A stretch of 64,000 bases of DNA from Dokdonella sp. (GTDB lineage: Bacteria; Pseudomonadota; Gammaproteobacteria; Xanthomonadales; Rhodanobacteraceae): NCBI GenBank assembly GCA_024707225.1, contig JANQAE010000003.1:1-64000 (forward strand), given 5' to 3'. Positions 57,793 to 64,000 of this stretch are shown piece by piece (position 1 is the first letter of the stretch; each line of letters opens with the position of its first letter). The notes under the pieces are model-generated. The model was not told the origin of the DNA, did no database searches, and saw nothing but the letters and a program-made list of their open reading frames with translations. The position numbers and the translations under genes were made by a program.

Positions 57793-57973
57793 TATATACG
57801 GAGTGACGACTACCTTACAATGCGCCCTGCTGCTGGAGAGGCCCGCGCCTTTCGTTGCGAAAACCCCTACAGCGGTGAGAAGAATACCACAGGTATCGGC
57901 AAAAAACCAACACCCGGCGAGCGAACGGTTTCACATTCTTTTCGCGCCCGGTCAGGCATGCCTGATGGGGGGC

Positions 57974-58822
57974 TCAGCCGAAGCGCAGATTGTCGATCAG
58001 CCGCGTCGAGCCGAGGCGCGCCGCGATCAGCGCCATCCCCTCGGCGGCCGGCGCACCGGCCTCCAGCGGTCCGAGGTCGGCGGCGCGGCGGATCACCGCG
58101 TAGTCGGGCACGAAACCGGCATCGGCCAGGCGCTGCCGCGCGGCCGCCTCGATCCGCACCGGTTCGGTACCGTCGAGTGCCTGGTCGCGCATCCAGCCCA
58201 GCGTCGCGTGGATCAGCGCAGCGCGCTCGCGCTCGGCGGCGTCGAGGTACTGGTTGCGCGAGCTCATTGCCAGGCCGCTGGCCTCGCGAACGATCGGAGC
58301 GCCGACGATCCGGATCGGCAGCGCGAGATCCTCGACCAGCCGCTCGATCACCAGCAGCTGCTGGTAGTCCTTGCGGCCGAACACCGCCACGTCCGGCTGC
58401 ACGCGGTTGAACAGGCGCGTGACCACGGTCGCGACGCCGTCGAAATGGCCGGGACGGCTGGCGCCGTCGAGGATGTCGGACAGGCCCGGCACGTGGATGC
58501 GCACGGCCGCCTCGGCGCCGAACGGGTACAGATCGTCCACTGCCGGCAGGAACATCGCATCGCAGCCGTGCTGCGCCAGTCCCCGCGCATCGGCATCGGG
58601 CGTTCGCGGATAGCGCGCGAAGTCCTCGTTGGGGCCGAACTGCGTCGGATTGACGAATACGCTGGCGACGACGAAATCGGCGTGCCGGCGTGCCAGCGCG
58701 ATGAGCGAATGATGGCCGTCGTGCAGGTTGCCCATCGTCGGCACCAGGGCGATGCGGTCGCCCGCGCGCCGACGCCCGGCCAGGGCGGCACGCAGCGTCG
58801 CGGTGTCGCGGAAGATGTCCAT
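57974..58822 (-). CDS. panC: Pantothenate synthetase
   Basis: Joins pantoate and beta-alanine with ATP to give pantothenate. The 282-residue enzyme starts MDIFRDTATLRAALAG; the nucleotide-binding VPTMGNLHDGHHSLIAL (HIGH-like HDGH), VFVNPTQFGPNEDFARYPRT and FGRKDYQQLLVIERL (KMSKS-equivalent MSSRNQYL further on) are intact. It starts 2 bp after the panB stop. Confidence 0.98.
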   Translation of the reverse strand: MDIFRDTATLRAALAGRRRAGDRIALVPTMGNLHDGHHSLIALARRHADFVVASVFVNPTQFGPNEDFARYPRTPDADARGLAQHGCDAMFLPAVDDLYPFGAEAAVRIHVPGLSDILDGASRPGHFDGVATVVTRLFNRVQPDVAVFGRKDYQQLLVIERLVEDLALPIRIVGAPIVREASGLAMSSRNQYLDAAERERAALIHATLGWMRDQALDGTEPVRIEAAARQRLADAGFVPDYAVIRRAADLGPLEAGAPAAEGMALIAARLGSTRLIDNLRFG

Positions 58823-58824
58823 CG

Positions 58825-59643
58825 TCAGTAGCCGTGCTCGGGACCGGGAAAACGGCCGGAACGCACCGCCTCGGCATAGGCCGCAAACGCCGCCTCGACC
58901 GAGCCGGTCCCGGCCAGGAAGTTCTTCGCGAAGCGCGGCCGGCGCCCCGGCGTGACGCCGAGCAGGTCGTGCATGACCAGTACCTGGCCATCGCAGTCCG
59001 GCCCGGCGCCGATGCCGATCGTCGGAATCCGCAGCGAGCGCGTGATCTCGGCGGCGAGCGCGCTCGGCACGCATTCGAGCACCAGCAGGTCGGCGCCAGC
59101 GCGTTCGACCGCCAGCGCGTCGGCCTTGAGCCGTTCCGCCGCGGCCGCCTCGCGGCCCTGTATGCGATAGCCGCCGAGCTTGTGCACCGACTGCGGCGTC
59201 AGGCCCAGGTGAGCGCAGACGGCGACGTCGCGCTCGGCCAGTGCGGTGATCACCTCCAGCGCCCAGCCGGCGCCTTCGAGCTTGACCATCGCCGCGCCGC
59301 CCTCGCCGATCAGGCGCGCGCTGCTCGCCAGCGCATGCGGCACGTCGCGATAGCTCATGAACGGCAGATCGGCGACCAGCAGCGGGCGCTGCGCGCCGCG
59401 CGCGACGCAGGCGCTGTGGTAGACCATGTGATCGAGGCCGACCGGCAGCGTGCTCGCATGCCCCTGCACGACCATGCCGAGCGAGTCGCCGACGAGGATC
59501 ATGTCGATGCCGGCAGCCTCGGCCTGCGCGGCGAACCCGGCGTCGTAGGCGGTCACGCTGACGATCTTCTCGCCACCGGCCTTCATCTCGCGCAGGCGCG
59601 TCACGGTGACCGGACGCGATTCGGAGGCGGATTGAGCGTACAT
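58825..59643 (-). CDS. panB: 3-methyl-2-oxobutanoate hydroxymethyltransferase
   Basis: Adds a one-carbon unit from methylene-tetrahydrofolate to alpha-ketoisovalerate, giving ketopantoate. It has 272 residues with metal-binding VTAYDAGFAAQAEAAGIDMI, VGDSLGMVVQGHASTLPV, and catalytic VLECVPSALAAEITR. I start at 59643 (MYAQSASESRP) because AGAGGGG precedes it by 8 bp. It lies 86 bp after folK and 2 bp before panC. Confidence 0.98.
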   Translation of the reverse strand: MYAQSASESRPVTVTRLREMKAGGEKIVSVTAYDAGFAAQAEAAGIDMILVGDSLGMVVQGHASTLPVGLDHMVYHSACVARGAQRPLLVADLPFMSYRDVPHALASSARLIGEGGAAMVKLEGAGWALEVITALAERDVAVCAHLGLTPQSVHKLGGYRIQGREAAAAERLKADALAVERAGADLLVLECVPSALAAEITRSLRIPTIGIGAGPDCDGQVLVMHDLLGVTPGRRPRFAKNFLAGTGSVEAAFAAYAEAVRSGRFPGPEHGY

Positions 59644-59729
59644 GTGGAGAACCCCTCTCGACGGCCGCGGCATTATCGGATCGGCGCCCGCGTGCGCCTA
59701 GCCGCAGATGCGGCGTCCGGTCGTCGCAT

Positions 59730-60233
59730 TCAATCGCCGATGGCGCGGCAGTTCGCGGCGTCCTCGGCGACGCCCGCCAGCAGGGTCCGGACCGGACCGA
59801 GGCCCGGCACCTCGAGCGCCGGATCTAGCTCGGCCAGCGGCACCAGCACGAACGCGCGCCGATGCAGCTGCGGATGCGGCACGGTCAGTCGCGGCTGCGC
59901 GATCCGCATGGGGCCGTACAGCAGCAGATCCAGATCGAGCGTGCGCGGCCCCCAGCGCAGATCGCGCTCGCGATCGCGGCCGTGCCGGCGCTCGATCGCG
60001 AGCAGCGCGTCGAGCAGGTCCAGCGGCGCCAGACCGGTCTCGATCCGCGCCACTGCGTTGACGAAACTCGGCTGATCGGTGATGCCCCAAGGCGCCGTGC
60101 GGTACAGGCGCGAGCGCGCGCCCAGGCGCGTCGAGGGCAGATCCGCCAGCGCGTCCAGGCCTCGCTCGACCGCGGACGCCGGATCGGCCAGATTGCTGCC
60201 GAGGCCGATCCAGGCGGACGTCGGCGCGCTCAT
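59730..60233 (-). CDS. folK: 2-amino-4-hydroxy-6-hydroxymethyldihydropteridine pyrophosphokinase
   Basis: Transfers pyrophosphate to 6-hydroxymethyl-dihydropterin in folate synthesis. The 167-residue product has IGLGSNLADPASAVERGLDA, FVNAVARIETGLAPLDLLDA and the signature RDLRWGPRTLDLDLLLYG. Its ATG overlaps the pcnB stop (ATGA). The pcnB-folK-panB-panC order is common in gammaproteobacteria and joins folate with its user PanB. Confidence 0.97.
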   Translation of the reverse strand: MSAPTSAWIGLGSNLADPASAVERGLDALADLPSTRLGARSRLYRTAPWGITDQPSFVNAVARIETGLAPLDLLDALLAIERRHGRDRERDLRWGPRTLDLDLLLYGPMRIAQPRLTVPHPQLHRRAFVLVPLAELDPALEVPGLGPVRTLLAGVAEDAANCRAIGD

Positions 60234-61627
60234 TCGCCGGCGCCGGTCTGCCCGCCCGGGTCTCCCGCCGATGCGTCGCGGGCGCCCTTGCGGCGGCCGC
60301 CGCGACGGCGCTTCTTGCGACGCGGCGCATCGGCCGTCGCGGCCGTCGCGGCCGGCGGCGGAGCCGCCGTGGTCAGCCGCTCGGCAAGCGCGGCCTGATC
60401 GACCGACTGCGCCTCGGTCCACCATTGCGCCAGTTCGGCCAATGCCGGATCGGCCTCGGCGCGCAGCAGCAGGAAATCGTAGGCTGCGCGGAAACGCGGA
60501 TGCGCGAGCAGGCGGAAGACGCGCTTGCGGACGCGCTGTTCGAAGCGCGGCTGCAGCGCCCAGATATCCTCGATCGCGAAGCCGAACCGGCGCGGGATCG
60601 CGACGCGCTCCACCTGGGCGCGCATGACCTGATCGGATGCCTGGACCCAGGCCGAGGTCGCATCGACGCCGTGCGCGATCAGCCGCTGCACCTCGTCGCA
60701 GACCGGTTGCCAGAGCAAGGCGGCGAACAGGAACGCCGGCGTCACGCCCTTGTCGGCACGCACGCGCTCGTCGGTGCTGTGCAGCGTCGCCTCGAGCAGG
60801 CGCCGGAACACCGCGCCGTGCGGCCCGGCCAGGCCGAGCACGGTCGACGGGAACACTTCGGCGAGCAGACCGTGCGCCTCGAGCGTGCGGAAACCGGCCA
60901 GGCCGTGACCGGCGAGGAACAGCTTGAGCGTCTCGTCGAACAGGCGAGCCGGCGCTGCATCGCGCAGCAGCGGCGCGAGCTGCGCGAACGGCGCGGCGGC
61001 CTCCGGCGCGATCGAGAAGCCGAGCTTGGCGGCCAACCGGGCCGCCCGCAGCATCCGCACCGGGTCTTCGCGGTAGCGCAGTTCCGGATCGCCGATCAGG
61101 CGCATCGTGCGCTGTTCCAGATCGCGCATGCCGCCGACGTAGTCGCGCACGCTGAAATCGGCGATGTCGTAGTACAGCGCATTGACCGTGAAGTCGCGGC
61201 GTACCGCGTCCTCCTCGATCGTGCCGTAGACGTTGTCGCGCACGATGCGGCCGTCGACGACGTGGCGATCGCCGCTGCCGTCGTCGCTGCTGCCGCGGAA
61301 CGTCGCGACCTCGACGATCTCGCGGCCGAACACGACGTGGGCCAGCCGGAAGCGCCGGCCGATCAGCCGGCAGTTGCGGAACAGCGAGCGGATCTGCTCC
61401 GGTGTCGCATTGGTCGCGACGTCGAAATCCTTCGGATGCCCGCCGAGCAGCAGATCGCGAACCGCACCGCCGACCAGGAACGCCGCGTAGCCGGCTTCGT
61501 TGAGGCGATACAGCACGCGCAACGCGCCGTTGGAGATGTTCTTGCGGGATATCGCGTGGTCGGCTCGGGCGATGACGCGCAGTTGCGGCGTGACGTCGCC
61601 GACGAGGTTCGCTTCGGTAGAATTCAT
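60230..61627 (-). CDS. pcnB: Poly(A) polymerase I
   Basis: Adds 3' poly(A) tails that mark RNAs for decay. The 465-residue protein has the nucleotidyltransferase motif FLVGGAVRDLLLGGHPKDFD (G-S-like VRD and DxD), AVRRDFTVNALYYD and the RNA-binding region, then a basic tail (RRKKRRRGGRRKG). PcnB and CCA-adding enzymes are similar; the long basic tail and the folK neighbour favour PcnB, and all tRNAs here already encode CCA. It is divergent from tRNA-Glu. Confidence 0.94.
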   Translation of the reverse strand: MNSTEANLVGDVTPQLRVIARADHAISRKNISNGALRVLYRLNEAGYAAFLVGGAVRDLLLGGHPKDFDVATNATPEQIRSLFRNCRLIGRRFRLAHVVFGREIVEVATFRGSSDDGSGDRHVVDGRIVRDNVYGTIEEDAVRRDFTVNALYYDIADFSVRDYVGGMRDLEQRTMRLIGDPELRYREDPVRMLRAARLAAKLGFSIAPEAAAPFAQLAPLLRDAAPARLFDETLKLFLAGHGLAGFRTLEAHGLLAEVFPSTVLGLAGPHGAVFRRLLEATLHSTDERVRADKGVTPAFLFAALLWQPVCDEVQRLIAHGVDATSAWVQASDQVMRAQVERVAIPRRFGFAIEDIWALQPRFEQRVRKRVFRLLAHPRFRAAYDFLLLRAEADPALAELAQWWTEAQSVDQAALAERLTTAAPPPAATAATADAPRRKKRRRGGRRKGARDASAGDPGGQTGAGE

Positions 61628-61685
61628 TCAGTGATGGCTTGATCCACGACGGACGCACGGGCGATCCGGCTCGAAAACTTTTCGA

Positions 61686-61713
61686 TTGCCGCGCGTTGGG
61701 TTTCCGTTATACT
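61686..61713 (+). promoter_or_regulatory. Sigma-70 promoter of tRNA-Glu and fdxA
   Basis: TTGCCG (61686-61691), a 16-bp spacer and TATACT (61708-61713), with the start near 61720. The GC-rich bases just after the -10 (ACGCCCCCCGC) are typical of a stable-RNA promoter. The same DNA reads TATAAC leftward (61711-61706), a possible -10 for pcnB. Confidence 0.7.
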
Positions 61714-61740
61714 ACGCCCCCCGCGGAACCCAAGCACCGC

Positions 61741-61816
61741 GCTCCCTTCGTCTAGTGGTCTAGGACACCGCCCTCTCAAGGCGGGAACACGAGTTCGAAC
61801 CTCGTAGGGAGCGCCA
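61741..61816 (+). tRNA. tRNA-Glu (anticodon CTC)
   Basis: A 76-nt cloverleaf with acceptor GCTCCCT/AGGGAGC, anticodon CTC within CTCTCAA, T arm GAGTTCGAACCTC and encoded CCA. It lies 42 bp before fdxA and is probably transcribed with it. Confidence 0.97.
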
Positions 61817-61858
61817 TTCCGCCGCCTCTCGATACCCGGCTGGTCACCTTCGCACGTC

Positions 61859-62182
61859 ATGCCCTTCGTCGTCACCGAGAACTGCATCAAGTGCAAGTAC
61901 ACCGACTGCGTCGAGGTCTGTCCGGTCGACTGCTTCCACGAAGGCGCCAACTTCCTCGTGATCGATCCGGAGGAGTGCATCGACTGCACGCTCTGCGAGC
62001 CGGAATGCCCGGCCAACGCGATCTATCCCGAAGACGACGTCCCCGCCGGGCAGGAGCCGTTCATCGCGCTCAATGCCGAGCTCGCCAAGGGCTGGCCGGT
62101 CATCACCGAGCGCCGCGAACCGCTCGAAGACGCCAAGGCCTGGGACGGCAAGCCCGACAAGCTGCCGCTGCTCGAACGCTGA
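61859..62182 (+). CDS. fdxA: Seven-iron ferredoxin FdxA
   Basis: Encodes a 107-residue ferredoxin with one [3Fe-4S] and one [4Fe-4S] cluster. The cysteines are in [20 protein letters not shown] and [18 protein letters not shown], the Azotobacter FdI/FdxA pattern with a longer C-terminal tail. The electron partner is unknown. It lies downstream of tRNA-Glu and converges with bamC. Confidence 0.97.
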   Translation: MPFVVTENCIKCKYTDCVEVCPVDCFHEGANFLVIDPEECIDCTLCEPECPANAIYPEDDVPAGQEPFIALNAELAKGWPVITERREPLEDAKAWDGKPDKLPLLER

Positions 62183-62524
62183 GATCGCGCGGCCGGCGCG
62201 ATGCCGCCCGCGCGAACGGCTGCACGCTGGTGATCCGATATCGCGATCGATCCGGCGCCGCTGCCACAGCCGCGTCACCATCGGACCTCGCGCCGACCCG
62301 CCGTGAGCGGGATGGTGGACGGATCGTGCCGGCATGCAGCGCCGGCCAGGGGCACGTGCGAACCGCATCGGCCGGGCGGCCATCGAGTACCGCGTGAAAG
62401 GCGTCGCCGCATCGGGGGCGGGGCCGAGCCGAGCGCCCGACCGCTGGCCGATGCGCGGACCGTCACGGCGCGCGCGTCGCGCCGATGACTGCCGCGTCGC
62501 TGCGCGCGACGCGACGGCGAGCGC
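62183..62524. other. Intergenic region between convergent fdxA and bamC
   Basis: These 342 bp show no gene, no T-tailed hairpin and no repeat that I can support. Open frames here are composition effects. Confidence 0.5.
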
Positions 62525-63175
62525 TCAGGACAGGCGCTGGCGCAGCGTCTCGAGCACCTGGCGAGCGGCCTCGCGAGCGGCCTCGCCGTCGGCACCCTCG
62601 ACACGGACGCGGCTGCTCTCGCCCTCTTCGCTGACCTGCACCTTGAGGCGGACCGGCGCCGAGACCGTACCCTTGGCCTTGCCGAACGTGATCGCGCGCT
62701 TGAACCAGCCGGGCTTGCTGACGACTTCGCCGGCGGTCTCGATCTCGTAGCTGGCACCGGCTTCGTCGCGAGCGACGATCGTCGCGGCACCCGAGCGCTC
62801 CAGCGCCAGACCGACACGGCGCCAGGTATTGGCGGCCGCATCGGCGACCAGCAGCCCTTCGCCGCCGAGCGCGACGCCCGGTGCCGGCGGCACCGTGGCC
62901 GAATCCTGCGGCGAGCCGGCCGGCGGCGCGCCGAGCACGAGCGCGCCGTCCGCACGCCGCACCGATCCGGCCGGGTCAGAAGGCGCAGAGCGGACTTCCG
63001 GAATCACCATCGCGCCCGAGTTGGCAGGCGCGTCCAGATCCGGCGGCACCTCCAGCGGGCGGCTCTCCACGGCGCGCTTGTATTCGTCCTTGGCGCTGTC
63101 GCGCGAGAAATACTTGCATCCGCCCGCCAGCAACAGCAGCGGCATGATCATCAGCAGCGCAATCGATCGTTTCAC
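62525..63175 (-). CDS. bamC: Outer membrane assembly lipoprotein BamC-like
   Basis: A 216-residue lipoprotein with the signal KRSIALLMIMPLLLLAGGC and the lipidated cysteine at residue 20. The following segment KYFSRDSAKDEYKRAVESRP LEVPPDLDAP resembles the unstructured BamC N-terminus that binds BamD. Only about one helix-grip domain follows (ANTWRRVGLALERSGAATIV ... RVRVEGADGEAAREAARQVL); E. coli BamC (344) has two. I use the GTG at 63175 with AGGAA well placed upstream. It lies 26 bp after dapA, the dapA-bamC order of E. coli. Confidence 0.85.
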   Translation of the reverse strand: MKRSIALLMIMPLLLLAGGCKYFSRDSAKDEYKRAVESRPLEVPPDLDAPANSGAMVIPEVRSAPSDPAGSVRRADGALVLGAPPAGSPQDSATVPPAPGVALGGEGLLVADAAANTWRRVGLALERSGAATIVARDEAGASYEIETAGEVVSKPGWFKRAITFGKAKGTVSAPVRLKVQVSEEGESSRVRVEGADGEAAREAARQVLETLRQRLS

Positions 63176-63201
63176 GTTTCGGGTTCCTGTAGCGCAAAGC
63201 C

Positions 63202-64000
63202 TCAAGCGGTGGCCCGCTGCGGTTCGGCGAGCCCGACCGCTGCCAGGACCGCTTCGGCCTGGGGATGATGGACGGCCGACAGCCGGGTCAGCGGCAGACG
63301 GAGTTCGGCGCTGCCGAGGTCGAGCCGCGCCAGACACCACTTGACCGGAATCGGATTGGGCTCGGCGCCGAGCAATGTGTACAGATCGCCGAGGCGCGCA
63401 TCGAGCGCGAGGGCGCGTTCGTGCTGGCGCGCGGCGCAGGCCTCGGCCAGCGCCTGCAGCGCGGCCGGCGCCACGTTGGCGGCCACCGAGACGACGCCGT
63501 CGGCACCGGCCAGCATCGCACGCACGAAGGTCGGATCGTCGCCGGACAGGACGGCGAAACCGTGTGCCGGCCGGATCGCCAGCAGCCGCGCCATGCGCTC
63601 GGGCTCGCTGCGCGCCTCCTTGATGCCGACGATGCGCTCGTGGCCGATCAGGCGCTCGACGGTCTCGGGCATCAGATCGCAGGCGGTGCGACCGGGCACG
63701 TTGTAGAGCACCACCGGCAGACCGCCGTGTTCGGCGACCTCGACGAAGTGCCGATACAGACCTTCCTGCGTCGGTCGCACGTACGGCGGCGTGACGACGA
63801 GCGCCGCATCGGCGCCGGCATCGGCCGCGCGGCGGGTCTGCTCGATCGTACTGCGCGTGGACTGCTGTCCGGTACCGGCGAGCACCGGCACCCGCCCGGC
63901 GCTGCGTGCGACCGCGAAGCCGACCAGTTCGGAGAACTCGGCGTCGTCGAGCATCGCCGCTTCGCCGGTGGACCCCGCCGCGACGAGCGCACGCGTGCCG
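63202..64000 (-). CDS. dapA: 4-hydroxy-tetrahydrodipicolinate synthase (5' end beyond window)
   Basis: Condenses pyruvate and aspartate semialdehyde for lysine and diaminopimelate. The window holds the last 265 codons; the N-terminal part is off the right edge. GTRALVAAGSTGEAAM, the catalytic tyrosine in LPVVLYNVPGRTACDL, and the Schiff-base lysine in RIVGIKEARSEPERM are visible. The visible frame is intact to the stop at 63202. Confidence 0.96.
   Translation of the reverse strand, partial: GTRALVAAGSTGEAAMLDDAEFSELVGFAVARSAGRVPVLAGTGQQSTRSTIEQTRRAADAGADAALVVTPPYVRPTQEGLYRHFVEVAEHGGLPVVLYNVPGRTACDLMPETVERLIGHERIVGIKEARSEPERMARLLAIRPAHGFAVLSGDDPTFVRAMLAGADGVVSVAANVAPAALQALAEACAARQHERALALDARLGDLYTLLGAEPNPIPVKWCLARLDLGSAELRLPLTRLSAVHHPQAEAVLAAVGLAEPQRATA

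Overview
The window is a GC-rich chromosomal stretch of a gammaproteobacterium. The gene orders tRNA-Tyr/Gly/Thr-tuf-tRNA-Trp-secE-nusG-rplKAJL-rpoBC, lolB-ispE-tRNA-Gln-prs-rplY-pth-ychF, wrbA-DUF2069 and dapA-bamC, together with a type B L31 and a kelch protein ending in IFRNGFDMP, suggest the Lysobacterales (Xanthomonadales), perhaps near Rhodanobacteraceae/Dokdonella. The order is a fair call from synteny and protein style; the genus is a guess. Nearly everything is core housekeeping. I see no insertion sequence, prophage, CRISPR array or plasmid gene.

Layout. 1-10979 (minus): the transcription/translation supercluster, from a sigma-70 promoter at 10979-10951 through tRNA-Tyr, a tRNA-derived tandem repeat array, tRNA-Gly, tRNA-Thr, tuf, tRNA-Trp, secE, nusG, rplK, rplA, rplJ, rplL, rpoB and the 5' part of rpoC. 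11042-17915 (minus): ychF, pth, rplY, prs, tRNA-Gln, ispE, lolB and a TPR lipoprotein. 18109-24312 (plus): a small membrane protein, hemA, prfA, a GT41 (OGT/SPINDLY-like) glycosyltransferase, moaB and ppk2. 24320-30391: acylphosphatase, a TlpA-like thioredoxin, a YihY-family membrane protein, wrbA, DUF2069, a lysR/azoR pair, a one-domain asparaginase-like protein and mlaA. 30654-37904 (plus): rpoZ, spoT, ridA, recG, rpmE2, gltA. 37981-49515: a MOSC protein, an NTP/NDP exchanger-like transporter, a YnfA-like protein, fghA, a lipoprotein, a DUF1684 protein, mutL, amiC, tsaE, nnrD and queG. 49873-57182 (minus): a large secreted kelch protein, a ToxR/CadC-like membrane regulator with three 11-bp direct repeats between the two, and pgi. 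57228-61627 (minus): panD, panC, panB, folK, pcnB. 61686-64000: tRNA-Glu, fdxA, bamC and partial dapA.

Three points stand out. First, the 19-bp 3' end of tRNA-Tyr is repeated at about 160-bp intervals downstream of the gene, a design like the 178-bp repeats of E. coli tyrT (rtT RNA). Second, the ToxR/CadC-like regulator, the 11-bp repeats lying just upstream of a candidate -35, and a 14-repeat kelch protein look like a regulator-target module that I do not recognise from the literature. Third, eight conserved genes (rplL, rplJ, tlpA-like, mlaA, recG, MOSC, amiC, pgi) each carry one 1-base indel. Because several are essential, these are most likely assembly errors, and the affected proteins should be read as intact after correction.
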